Source: Castor canadensis (Eukaryota; Chordata; Mammalia; Rodentia; Castoridae). From it: 64,000 nt of DNA. The translations under genes and the position numbers were made by a program. Below the pieces are notes generated by a model. It saw only the letters and a program-made list of their open reading frames with translations. It ran no database searches and was not told the DNA's origin. Below are positions 42,631-54,343 of this stretch, piece by piece; position 1 is the first letter of the stretch, and each line of letters starts with the position of its first letter. The stretch covers positions 27,487,501 through 27,551,500 of the forward strand of contig NC_133389.1 in NCBI RefSeq assembly GCF_047511655.1, read 5' to 3'.

Positions 42631-42736
42631 GACATAGTGGCACACACCTGTAATCCCAGCACTAAGGAGGTGGAGAATTTTGAGTTTGAGGCCAACCTGG
42701 ACTACATGCATGACCTTACCTCAAAAAAAAAAAAAG
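42631..42736 (+). mobile_element. B1-like SINE
   Basis: 'catagtggcacacacctgtaatcccagcactaaggagg ... ggactacatgcatgaccttacctc' with a poly-A tail. Confidence 0.9.
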
Positions 42737-42949
42737 CTACTGAGACCTAAGAAAAAATAGAAAGCAAGAATTAATTGTATTGGGAAATTAAACCATTAGC
42801 ATTCTATTATTGATTAAATGGACAAAAATTAATTACTTAATTTCAGGAATTTAATTAATAAGTCTAAGTTGGAACAAACATGATAACAGTTGTGATTACA
42901 CCATCAGATGCTGTTACTCCAAATGTTCAACTCAAAAAAAAATTAGATT

Positions 42950-43262
42950 CAGGTATCGTGGCTCAAGCTTGTAATCCCAGCTACTCAGGAGACAGAGACG
43001 GGGAAGACTGTGGTTCTAGGCCAAAGCCCAGGCAAAAAGTTCTCGAGATCTCATCTCAACCAATCACTGAGCTTGGTGGTACACGCCTGTCATCCCAGCC
43101 ACTCCAGGAGTCACTAATAGGAGGATCATCGTGTAGGCTGGCCTGGCATAGCGCGAGACCCTGTCTCAAAATAACCAATGACAAAGGTGGCGTGCTCAAG
43201 TGGTAGAGCACCTGCGCAGCAAGAATGAGGCCCTGAGTTCAAATCCCAGTACCACAAAAAAA
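42950..43262 (+). mobile_element. Composite B1-B1-ID SINE
   Basis: A trimer with 'ctcaagcttgtaatcccagctactcaggagac', 'acgcctgtcatcccagccactcc' and 'gctcaagtggtagagcacctgcgcagcaag', ending 'gagttcaaatcccagtaccac' plus a tail. Confidence 0.92.
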
Positions 43263-44293
43263 TTAGACAACCATCAACAACTAACTATAGGAAAGGACGT
43301 AATTCAGATAAAGCTAGAAACTAGTTAGAAAATAGAGAAAGGAAGTTATGCACAAAATCAAATAAGAAGAATAAATATACAATGAGAAAGGAAAATGGAT
43401 GCGGAAAAGATAAAAAATTACGACTATGCTGATGATTTTGAAAAAAAATGAAGTAATTCTTCAGAAAATACCAAATACTGATAAAAATAAATAAAAACCT
43501 AGAATAGATGAAAAATCCATAAACTGAAATGATAGTCAAAAAAAAAAAGTGACAAGCTATAAAAGAATTAACCTTTATGAGGACGTCTGGAAACTTACGA
43601 CTTTTATAAGTTAAGTTCATTTCAAGCTTTCCAAAAAAAAAAAAAAAAAAGATAATTGCTCTCCTTGAGAAACCAACCCGGAACACAGGAAAAGATAAGC
43701 TTTTCTAGCAGTTCCCTATAACCCAAATCTCATAATGATAGTAAATTCCAAACAAGGAAGTACACAGGCTGATCTCTCCCGCGTGAAGCAGTGGCAAGTC
43801 CTAAGCGAAACAAGCAAACAGATCCACTATAACCAAGTAGATCTTTATCCCAGGAAGGCAGGATGACCGACTCTCGGGGAACCTGTAAAGGCGATAATAT
43901 TACAACACTAGGTCTGACACAAACCAGCAGTGGTGCCCATGACCCTTGGAAGGGAGGAGGTAAAGTTTTTAGATGATATGAATGAAAAACCCAAATGAGT
44001 CTTCTAGTAAAGGTTACAATTAACCAGAGTTTAGTAACCAATTAATGAGTCTTTAGATGCAAATTTAATATACAAAAAAGCTTTCTTTTATGACATTTAC
44101 CAGTGAAGCATTTTAATGCACAAAAACTCATTTATGAAAGCAATACACATAGGGAAGAGACATTAGTAGGAAATATGCAAGATTTCTATGAAGTTGTGAA
44201 ACTAAGCTAAAAGAGTTAAGAGTCTATCTTGCACAAGTGAAGACACACATATGATATTCCTATTTGTAATGAAGCGTTCTAAAGATGGAAGCT

Positions 44294-44388
44294 AGGGCTG
44301 GTGGAGTGGCTCAAGTGGTAGAGTGCCTGCCTAAGAAGAATAAGTCCTGAGTTCAAATCCTGATCCCACCAAAAAGAAAAAACAATGA
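44294..44388 (+). mobile_element. ID-like SINE with perfect 15-bp target duplication
   Basis: 'agggctggtggagtggctcaagtggtagagtgcctgcc ... gagttcaaatcctgatcccacc' plus an A-rich tail. It is flanked by identical ctaaagatggaagct at 44279-44293 and 44389-44403, so it is a recent insertion. Confidence 0.96.
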
Positions 44389-44610
44389 CTAAAGATGGAA
44401 GCTCTCTCTGAATTCTTTTAATACCAGTTTGTACTCCATATTCTACCATAAGCTTTTTGGAGGAGGAAAGGTAGTGGAGACTTGAAAAAGTGACCCTAAG
44501 AGGAATTTGAAAAGAATAACTAGGGGGAAATCAAATCAAAACAAAACAAAATTGAAAAGAATTTTTATTGCTTTTAACCTATTCGAAAGCATTAATGATT
44601 AAGAGGTTGT

Positions 44611-44728
44611 GGAGCCGGGTGTGGTTGGCACATCTGCAATCCCAGCACTTGGGAGGCGGAGGCAGGAGGATCGTGAGTTCAAAGCCAGCCTTGGCTATAT
44701 AGCAAGACCCTCTCTCAAAGAAAGAGGC
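44611..44728 (+). mobile_element. B1-like SINE
   Basis: 'gagccgggtgtggttggcacatctgcaatcccagcacttgggaggcggaggcaggaggatcgtgagttc' with a B1 end. Confidence 0.92.
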
Positions 44729-45023
44729 TGTGGGACAGACAGAGCATGGAGAGCTAGATCAGACAGACAGCCCAGAAACAAATCTGGCATCCATCAGTGT
44801 TTATCACATGATCCTGAGAAGACTATAAACCACTGGTAAAGGAAACATCATTCACTCAAGCAACATTGCAGGGATGGCCGTCTAATATTGAGAGGAAAAT
44901 AATTTACATACAGCCTCATTTTATACTGGGCTCTAAAATGAATTCCTGATGGACTCAAGAGATAAATTAAAAAAACAAACCATAAAAACTGGAAGAAAAT
45001 GAAACTGAGTATTTATCAAATTT

Positions 45024-45110
45024 CTGTATTTTTTTTGGCACTGGGGTTTGAACTCATGGCCTCCTGCTTGCCAGGCAGGTGCTCTGCCACTTGAGCTACA
45101 GCCGCAGCCC
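45024..45110 (-). mobile_element. ID-like SINE, antisense, with 12-bp target duplication
   Basis: 'ggcactggggtttgaactcatggcctcctgcttgccaggcaggtgctctgccacttgagctac' flanked by tttatcaaattt at 45012-45023 and 45111-45122. Confidence 0.95.
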
Positions 45111-45969
45111 TTTATCAAATTTTTGGATGGAGAAGGGCTTCTATCCATTTCTCTAACAACAGAGAAATGGATCATAGTATTATAAACACACCTACAGCTA
45201 ACTGATCAGCCAGGGAAGATATCTGCAAAAATGTGACAGAGTGGTGATATTCATATATTGTGTACTCAAATTTGTAATAAAAGCACTAAACCCCTCGTGA
45301 ATGAATAAAGGACAATTCTATGTCAAAACATAAGCATCTAATAAATATATGAAAACAATTAAATACAAGTAGCAGTTAAATGAATAAAACACCTTTTCCA
45401 TCTGCAGTATTAGCAAAACAACAACAGAAAAAGTAACTGTCAGTGCTGGTGAGGATGAAGTTAGACAGGCACTGTCATTTATGGAAAGTGTACTTTGGTA
45501 ACCACTTTTCTGAAAAACCTTAGACTAAGCCTTAAAAGTGTTCTGACTGATGTGGTAATTGCACTTTTGGGTAACTATCAAAAGGAAATAATTAAACATA
45601 GCAGGAAAAATAAGCTTAATGCACCTAAAAATTCAACAGCCTCAGTATTTAATAACAGGGGAGTGATTAAGAATTCATGCATTCACTGAGAATGAGGTTC
45701 ATACAAAGTCGATAAAGCATGGGAAGATGTTTATATAACTGATAAAAGCACAACCAAAAGCTAAATAAAAAAAATTCCAACATTGCATGTACTATATCAT
45801 TTCACCCATGAATAAATTGTTTAAAAGAAAGAAAATGGGAAACATTCAAAGTGTTTAACAATAGTTGTTTCTCAATAGTGGAATTACGGATGACCTTTAT
45901 TCTTTGTTTTTTTTTACTTTCTGAATTTCCATAATTTTCTGCAACCATTTCTTTTTCTAAACAGAAAAC

Positions 45970-46060
45970 CTTTCTTGTTTTTGGCAGCACTGGGGTTTAA
46001 ATTCAGGGCCTCATGCTTGCTAGGCAGGTACTCTACCACTTGAGCCAGTCCACCAGCCTA
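45970..46060 (-). mobile_element. ID-like SINE, antisense
   Basis: 'ggcagcactggggtttaaattcagggcctcatgcttgctaggcaggtactctaccacttgagcc', little diverged. Confidence 0.92.
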
Positions 46061-46065
46061 AATCT

Positions 46066-47329
46066 AATCAGGAAAAGTTATTGGCGATTGTGACTACCTT
46101 TTTTTGCCTTAAAAAAAATAGAACAGTGGAAGTCTTGGGGTGATTTGCAGCAGAAGTGTGGGGGAGATGGAACGTGAACACACCTACCCTAGAAGCCCCC
46201 CAGCTATGTGTCTCCTCCTGACACGTGTTAGAGGCTGCCAGCTTTCCCTCTGAACAAGGAATCCTTTTCTGCCAACAGAACCCAGCCACTCCTTGGGTCT
46301 CCGGCTCTGCCCCCAACCTCAGCCTCTTGCATCCAAAAGCAGCAAGGAGCCTCCGATCGGGTGGCAGCCATTTCAAAGTCTGGTATTTGGCTCTAGCTTC
46401 TCATCTGACTGGCAGGCTCCCTCCTTGTAACCCCTAGTGCCTTTCCCCAAACTTTAAGGCTACCATTTAAGCCCCGTTTCCTGCCTAAAACTATTTATTG
46501 ACGTATTGCTATTTCCTGCACCAGCCACATCAATAAGCCCTGAAAGCCATTCAGTGTCTCAGGTTTCTCAAGGCATTCTGGGAAATTCTTCCCACTCTGG
46601 ATAACCACATGAACTCTGGCGTGGTAGAGTCCTGTGGCCAAGCCAAAAACAGCTGTGTACAGGCAGAGGGGGAAAACACTGTCCCCCACCTCCCTTGGGC
46701 AGGACAGCCACAGCAGGGGAGACGCTGCTACAGGGAGGGGGGAGGCTGGGACACAAGGACCTCAGTGTATTTTTACACTTCCTGAGGTCGTTGGCCACCC
46801 CCCACCCCAACTACTCAGCATCGTTCTTTTCCCCCACTTTTAAAACAAGTGACCAAGGGAAATTTGCCCATCCAAACCCAACCTCCCCAAAGACTCTGGT
46901 TTGTTCCTGTCCAGAGAGGTAGCTGCTGTTGCACCCCCACCTCTCCAAGTAGGGCGGGGAGAAGAAAGTATACTTTTAGTTTCTGCTGGCAGGAAGTTTC
47001 TTTTTCCTTGAGAAGCTGGGATGGGTTGTGGGAGAGGAGGGCAATGGGGAGTTGGGGGCCTTCCAGCCGCAAAGCATCCATGTCTTTTCCCTGGAAATTG
47101 ATGATGGGGCTTAAAAGAAGTATTCGATAGAATTCTTTATGTTTGAAAGAAGAAAGGCATTTTTGAATCAAAGATGCTTTTTCATTTATTTGTCTCCACT
47201 TTCCTTTCCTTCAGGGCTCTGCTCTTCAAGGAGCCCCCTCCCTTCTGGCTACCTCTCCACAATAGCAGCCCTCTAGCTCCACCCTAGCTTCCCCCACTAG
47301 GCCTCACCTCCTATCTTGGCTTTTTTGCT
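46066..47329. other. Intronic sequence, nothing recognised
   Basis: Unique DNA with several short open frames on both strands; no domain and no repeat recognised. Confidence 0.45.
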
Positions 47330-47456
47330 GATCATGGGAGTCTTTCTCAGAAAGAGCTTGACAAGGGCAGACATCCTATTTGTTGGATCCATGCCATCTC
47401 TGCCCCTAGAATGGGACCTGGCTCACAGCAGGTGTTCAGTGAGTGGGGGGACCAGA
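47330..47456 (+). mobile_element. L2 3' end fragment
   Basis: 'gcttgacaagggcagacatcc' and 'ctagaatgggacctggctcacagcaggtgttcagtgagtg' match the L2 3' end on the plus strand. Confidence 0.65.
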
Positions 47457-50400
47457 TGAACAAGTAGCCATGGTTAAGTGACCAGACATTTCTTCTCTAA
47501 GAGGTCTGGGCTCTGCCCTTCTTTTAAAATCTAAGACTTGAGAACAGAGTTGGTATGTTTGCCCAATTCACCTTTTTTTTCTTTGTGGCCACCATTCCTC
47601 TTCCTGCCTTCTTGATGCAGCTCTGGTTCCTGCTCAGGGATGAGTCTTAGCACATTTCACTTCTGTGGATCACATTTTTTGACAGAGTGATGTCCTTGGC
47701 TGATTTGGGACTTTTCTTCCCTTCTCAGGGTTGCTTCAGGTAAGGCTGTGCCGTTCTGCAGAGCCACCCTTTGGTGGTGAGGTGGAATCACCTGTGATTT
47801 TAGCCTTGCTCACCAGCCTGAGCCTCGTTTTCAGTTAGACTGTCCCCCTCTGGGCTGCTTGCTGAAGCCATGCAAGACCCTCACCAGCTCCCCAACTCCA
47901 TATGCCTCCTTGATCCTCTGTCCATATCACCTGGCCTAGGGTCTGCTGCCTGTCCCAGGGTCTGGGTAGTTCCTGGAAGGCTTTCACTTCACAGGGTTCA
48001 TTATCAGTGAAGGCAGGACCAGACCTTCCCCCTTACAGTCCTCAAGGTGGTCCTTTCTTGGCTCCATTTGCATCAACGGTGAGGCAAGGCGAGGGGATTC
48101 CCACACCCAGAGTTGTTCTGAAACTTGGAACTCAGGGATGCTATCACATTATCAGGTCACTTCTAGCTCCAAAGAGGACCCTGGTGTTCCATTTCCTGTC
48201 CTTTCCTGGGACTTTTAGATTCCATAAAACACCTCAGAATCCTTATGAAAAGGGATTGGGATTGTCGAGCCATCTTGTGTTGGTTGTGTCTTGGGACCAA
48301 AAAGAACCCGTTCATGTAGCTATAGGCTTCTATATGATGGCATGATGGTTCCTGACCCCACTGGAGGGGCTCAGGACTGCTCAGGGTGAGTGGAAGGGCT
48401 GGAGAGGAGCATGGGCTGGGGCTGGGGGCTTCCTGGAGGGTGTGGGTCAGGAGGGGAGGAGATGGGGAGAAAGTGCAGGCCTGGGGCCCTGTCTTTCACA
48501 CACCACTCAGAGCAGCTCAGGGAAAGACTGCCCTGGCTTGGCAACAGTCTGACCTGGCCAGACTGACTTCCTTAGTCAGTGAGTCACATGTGCAGTGTGT
48601 CTGGCACACAGTAGGTGTTTAGCAAGTGACAGAGAGACCTCTTGATAGTTGTCTCCTGAGTCACCCTGTTCACTAAGGACTGCCCTAGACCTGGCTGCCC
48701 CCTCCTGGAAGACAGCTCCAGCTAAGGGATGTGCCTGTCAGGCTACAGCACCTCACAGCTGGCCATCATGGATGCCTCCTGGCCACAGGTGCCAGTCTTG
48801 GTTCAGTCCTGCTGGCCCGGGGGACGCTGCTGCTCCTTGACTCTGAGTCTGACCTGCAGTTCACTCTGCGCAACTTGTATTCTGGCAACATCTCCTGCGA
48901 CTTCCCGTGGTGTCTGGGAGAGAGAGTGTCCCAGGGGACCGTGTGAACATGGGGCTGTGGCTGCACCCCAGCACTGCTTGCTTGACTTGACTTCTGATGT
49001 CTGCTGACCCTAAGCTGCAAGGTTCGCTCTTCCTTACTTGGACCTTCCCCAAGTCTGGCTGACCTTCCTGGCCTATGCCCCAGACACCCACACCCCATGC
49101 CAATTCCTGGTCACTCCAATGCTTCCCTCTGCCCCTGCCCCGGACACTTAGGATCCTTAGTTGCCAATGAAACAAACTGCTCCAAACTAGCTCAGGCACA
49201 CAGGGCCTGAACTGGCTTCCATGAGAGGGGAAACTAAGGGCACAGCCACAGGGACCACAGGGCTCAAAGGAAGATGCCAGGGCTGGTACTCCCCTCTCTC
49301 CACCTCTGTTTATCTGCTTTGACTTACATGTTGACACTTTCTCTCTGGCCACAGATGGGGAGTCTCATCTTTGCTGGTAGCAAAGATGGCAGTCAGCAGC
49401 TTCCAGTGCTTCTTGTAATGGCAGAATCAAAAGGAAGTCAGAGAGTCAGAACCATTCTCTCCTAGTGTCCAACCCCAAATCTCAGGGAAGGATTGTGATT
49501 GGTCCTGCTCGTCACATGACCATTTTCCAAACCAATAACTATAGATGTGCAGTAGAATTCCCTGATTGGCCAGGCCTGTGTCATATGGCATTTCTGTATT
49601 CAACTTGATAACACCTGCCCACTGCAAACACAGGCCACCCCTGGGACCGTCATGTGGCTGTCACCATCGAGTGCCTAAAACACTCCTGTTTAGCACGTGC
49701 CAAATTTCCTATGTGCTGATGTGACTGCTGTGCTTGCTCTCCCACAGGCAAAGGAAGACAGAGTGACATTGTAAGGATGATCTTGAATCTGCTCTGATCA
49801 ATACACATGAAGACCAGGCCCCAAATGCTGGTCCTTTAACTATTTCTAACAAAAGATGACTGATGGCTCATGACAGGAGGGCTGGGGAATGCTTTCTCCT
49901 TGGCATTTGCCTCCAGGCAAAGGGTGCACACTGTGGCTAGGAACTGCCATCAGCCACTTCCAGTTGAATCTAGATCATTCTGGAAATATCTCTAAGCTTC
50001 CCAGGCCGTAAGCACCAGACTATTTCTGTTGGCAAAATCAGGTCAGGTAGGCTGGGCTCTGCTGATAGTAGGAGGGTGGGGGAGTGGTGCTGGGGTGCAG
50101 CGGGAGAAGTCAGGCTGATTCAGTGGGAATTTTGTCTCACACTTACGCAGGCGTGAAACCTCATTCTCAGGCAAGGAGAGACAGCACCTGCTGTGGCTGT
50201 GGCCTTGAGAAGCCCTCAGCAGGGCTGGAAGTGTTCCTTTCAGCTGGGCAGGAAGAGAAGCCTGGACTGTCTGACAAAGGAGCAATACTACGGATGAGCA
50301 GAAAGTTCTCATGCCAGGGTGTCACTGGACTCAGCCTCGGGGAAGCCACCAGCCCAGGGGCGCTGTGGCTGAAGTCCATAGACCCAAGGGAAGCCCTTGG

Positions 50401-53394
50401 GACTCAGACACTTGGCAACCTAGTCTCACCTTGTGGTGTTACTGTGACCATCCTACCACACAGTCATAGAATATCCTTCCCACACTTTGTCAGCTCACTG
50501 GAGGGCAGGTTACCTTGGTCTCACCACTGTCTGAGATTGCCAGTGCTGGAAGCCCAGTGTCTGCTTCCGCACCTGTTGCTCTTTCTATCCCTAGAGGTGC
50601 CTGTTTGAAAAGACCCTCACATGGTCAGTACAGCTGTCCCTCTCCACCCTGCTCTTCCCTCCAGGTTTGCCCAGAAGATCGAGCTTGCTGTCGTCTGTAG
50701 AACGGAAATGCCTCCCTGCCTAGCCACTACCCTACTAGGAGAGGGGCCAAGGACTTGGAGACAGGAATTCACCAGGGGCTGGCCCAGCACAGATGGGTCT
50801 TAGCCATGATGCAGGGCTCTCTGTGGGGATGTGGTGCAGGGGTGGTGGCAGTGGTGCTTTATGTTGTCTCAGTCTGAGGAATAAGCCAACTGATAAATAA
50901 AGGCAATATGGCTAACCAGTTGCCGCCTTGCCTTGGTGTCGCCATGGAAAGAGACCACTTAGCTTATATCCAAGGACAATAAGGCGATGGAATGAGGTGA
51001 AAACCCTCCTTGAATAGAAAAGGGTCACTATACATATTCTGCCCTGTGGGAAACTGAAGGCTACAGCAGACATATGTCCTGCCCAGGGTTTTCTGTAGGA
51101 AGAATTATAAGTTGGGGCTGGAACCCAGCTTTTCCATCCAGCCTTCTGGAGTTTCCTAGAGTCTGTTCTCAGAGTTCCACCTGGACCAGGTTTTACTAAG
51201 ATGCTCAGTCCCCAACCCCTGACAAAACTGCTGTCCGGGCTTCCTCTGCTGTGGGCCAGGCTATGCTATAGAAGCCACTGGAAACTGAAGGACATTAGAA
51301 GTCCTGCTTTCAACAAGCTGCCTGTTGAAATTATCTGGAAGGCTAGTGTTAAAAATAGATCGTTATGCAGGCGTTATTCAACTATTTATAGATTTTGAGA
51401 AAACCCCTTAAAATGCTCACAAAAAGATTTGGCCTCGACTGGGGATTCCAGAATGACTCAGCCTGAAGCCCCAATCCACCCATGACTTTGAACATGGCCA
51501 CAGATGTAATCTTCAAAAGTCACGCAAACAATTGTGGGGCGTTATTTGTTGAGGAGACTGCAATGGGAGGGTGCACATCTTTTACCAAGCTATGACCCCC
51601 AAATGTTCCCCAGATGACAGTCAAGAAACAGGCATAGGTGAGGCATATGGAACAGTAACCAGGGGAAGCCAGGATAGAGGAGGACACAAGTCCAGTCAGC
51701 TTGGGGAAGGCCAAGGTTTGTACCTGTGAACTAGGGGTGCTGGTTGTGCCATGCCTCTGGAAGCTGTATGGGGGTAGACATGCAGAAGTGGTCATCATGC
51801 CTGGTATTTTCTGCAAAGACATGGATGGACCTATTCACATCAGCTCCATCTGAGCAGCCCCTGTGTTGCTAGAGGCTGTTCAGTTTGGTCCTGCCCTACT
51901 GGACTTGGTGACGTCTATTCTGTGCTATCCAACAAGGTCCAGACACCCTAAAGTGCTCAGGCCCCCTGGATGAGTTGTGAGCTCTGGTCTGAGGACCAGA
52001 CAGGCTGCTCATGTGTTTCCCACGGAGCCACCTGTGGGGATGGGTGAGGGACGATTGGTGGGTGGACTTGGAGTCCCCAGATCCCCGGTGATCTGTTTCA
52101 CACAGCTGAGGGCATACGCAAAATTGAGTTTGGAAGAAAATAACTGCTGCTAAAAATGTGTAAAAACCACTGGTATGTCACGATACAAACCATGGGCTTG
52201 AAAGCCAAATAGGCCTGGAAGAGGCTTTTTGGTCCAACGTCCATGAAATCTTGGACCCGGGCAAGCCCCCAGACTCCTAGTCTCCCAGGCCGCATCTAGG
52301 AAGGGTAAATGGGGCCAAACATAGGAGAATGAAAATTGCCTGACCAGAGGAGGTGCTCAGGGAATGTCTGTCCTTCCTGCTTCCCTGGCCTTTTGTGGGG
52401 GTGTGGAGGCCAGTGTGGGATTGGACAGCCTGGCTAACCTCTCATCCCCTGTGAGGGAGGTATATCCACAGAGAGAAGGGAGAACAGCTGGTGGCTACTG
52501 ACACAGGTGAGTGTGGTGCAGTGAAGAGATAGGGCCCACCAGAGATGGGGTAGGGGTGGGCAGACCCCCAATGGGAGCTGACATTCTGGCTAGAACTAGT
52601 TTTGTGTGCAGATTGTATTTCCTTGGCTAGACTGTAAGACTCTTGGGTGTCTTAATCGTCTTTGCCTTGCTCACCTATCTTGCAGAGCAGAGCTGGGTAT
52701 CCAGAGCCATTTGGGGATTCTTGTCAAAGTGACTTGAGTGAAGACCTTGAGATATTTCTGTTGATGAGTGTGCTAACTGTGAAATAATGGTAGAGCTGGG
52801 CAAGAAAAGTCCATCTTGTCTTCATGCACACAGAGCTGTCCCTCCGCCCCACCACTGTCCTTCACTAACCAGGGCTGGGGATCTGCTGCATTGGGCCCAT
52901 GAGAAGCTGGCTCAATGCTCATCCTTGGCCTGCTAGCCTCTCCTCCCAGTGCCTCCACCTTGTCTAAGCAGGGTATCACTCTTGTTACTGTCCATCACTG
53001 TATCTTGTTAACTTTTCTGTGCAATACAGAGCACAGTCTGAAACCGCACAGTTGGTACTTTATGTGGCGAGCTCCAGGGGCCAGAGCGCTGTGACTGCTT
53101 TGTTCATCAATATCTATCCAGCATCTAAGACCACACATGTCCTCAGCATGCATTTGTTGAGTTAACTGAAGGAATGGATGGGGGATGCTGGGACAATGGC
53201 AGACTCGGGAAGGAAATATCACTGGGTACAGACGGTGGTGGTTTTCTGGCCCCTATACTAGTGGGTAAGTTCCCTGCTAGACCTGAGCTTGGAGTTGGTA
53301 AAACATCAGAGAGGGCACAAAAATGAATGATTCTGACTTTGAGCTGTTACAGAAGTTCCTTAGGGAAAAGGGTGGCTGCCAAAATGGGAGTGGG
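47457..53394. other. Long intronic stretch, mostly unique
   Basis: About 6 kb with no clear SINE or L1. Many G/C-rich open frames of 60-174 codons occur on both strands, overlapping one another and without recognised domains. The small frame at 48731-48946 was examined and not accepted. Confidence 0.45.
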
Positions 53395-53570
53395 GGCTTT
53401 GTGACCTGGTGAGTCACTCACCTCCCCGGGTCTCAGTCTGATCATCCAGTAACATGGGACTGCTTATCTTGTCCCTCAGAGCCCAAAATTTGTTGTGAAG
53501 ACTGAGTGAGTCAATGTCAACCACCTTGGGAATGGAGAAAGTGCTCTGCACGTCTGGGTGGTTTGTCCTT
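53395..53570 (+). mobile_element. MIR SINE
   Basis: 'ggtgagtcactcacctccccgggtctcagtctgatcatcc ... gtgaagactgagtgagtcaatg' is a diverged MIR, plus strand. Confidence 0.7.
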
Positions 53571-53772
53571 CTGTCCAGAGACCACGCTTACTTACTTATC
53601 AGTCTCTTAAGATTCGGCTTAGTGCTGGCCTTGAATGTCAATTCAGTAGGTGACCCAAGACTGCTGTCTGGCACCATTCACTGACTCCACCTGCTGCCTT
53701 TCTGACCCAGGTGCCTCCTGTCAGGTCATGTGCTGGGTGGCAGGAGAGGTTCCATTTGCCCAGCCCCATCGT

Positions 53773-53958
53773 GGTACTGCTGACACACTAAACTTGGTCA
53801 CTCTTCTCTGTGAGGTGCTACCCAGGGCCCTGGAGCCTCTACCAACTGGATGCCAGTCAAAGCCCTACCCTCACCTCCAGGGGTGGAAATCAAAAATATC
53901 TCCAGCCATTACCAAGTGCCTTCTGGGGGTGCAGTGACCCTTGGTGAGAACCACTGTC
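53773..53958 (+). mobile_element. MER20 (hAT-Charlie) DNA transposon
   Basis: 'gtactgctgacacactaaacttggtcactcttctctgtg', 'actggatgccagtc', 'aaaaatatctccagccattaccaagtgcc' and the terminal 'ggtgagaaccactg' follow MER20 in sense. Confidence 0.75.
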
Positions 53959-53973
53959 TGGGGATACCCCTAA

Positions 53974-54343
53974 GCTATGGCTTAAATATGGTTTGTTCTC
54001 TCTGAGACACAGGTTGGAATTCGATTGCCAAATCAAATTCGATGATGGGAGGTGGGGTCTTAGTGAGGTGATTAGGTCATGAGGAGGGATTAATGCCCTT
54101 CTCACGGGAGTGGGTTATGCACTGGGAAAGCACTGGAGGGGGTCCTACCCTCTCACTTCTCTTCTGTATGAGCTTGTTTGCCCTTTAGCCTTCGTCCTCG
54201 TCATGATGCAGCACAAGGTCCTTGCCAGATGCTGCTGCCTGATCTTGGATTTCAAGCCTCCAGAACTGTGAGCTAAATAAACTTCTTTTCTTTATAACTT
54301 ACTCTGTCTGGGCATTTTGTTATAGTAACAGAAACCAGACCAA
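53974..54343 (+). mobile_element. MaLR (MST-type) LTR
   Basis: 'ctatggcttaaatatggtttgttc', 'gatgggaggtggggtcttagtg', 'gggattaatgcccttctcacgggagtggg', 'ccagaactgtgagctaaataaac' and 'ttgttatagtaacagaaacc' are in LTR order. About 370 bp; no internal retroviral sequence. Confidence 0.88.

Larger units (their letters stand above)
41986..46065 (+). mobile_element. AT-rich L1/HAL1-type domain
   Basis: Four kilobases of A-rich sequence carry degraded L1-like ORF2 text, for example 'aaccaagtagatctttatcccaggaaggcagg' (43829-43860) and 'ggtaattgcacttttgggtaactatcaaaagg' (45555-45586). The 3'-UTR-like text 'caatagttgtttctcaatagtggaattacggatg' falls at 45860-45893. Several SINEs are inserted. Probably one or more old L1/HAL1 copies in sense; exact boundaries are uncertain. 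Confidence 0.6.

Noticed and set aside
48731-48946. Possible small exon with SESDLQFTLRNLYSGN-like text
   Set aside because: Frame of 71 codons without flanking consensus acceptor and without any family I recognise. Alternative frames are open too.
53974-54343. Part of an endogenous retrovirus with genes
   Set aside because: Only LTR sequence is present here and at 36678-37165. No gag, pol or env-like sequence adjoins either LTR.
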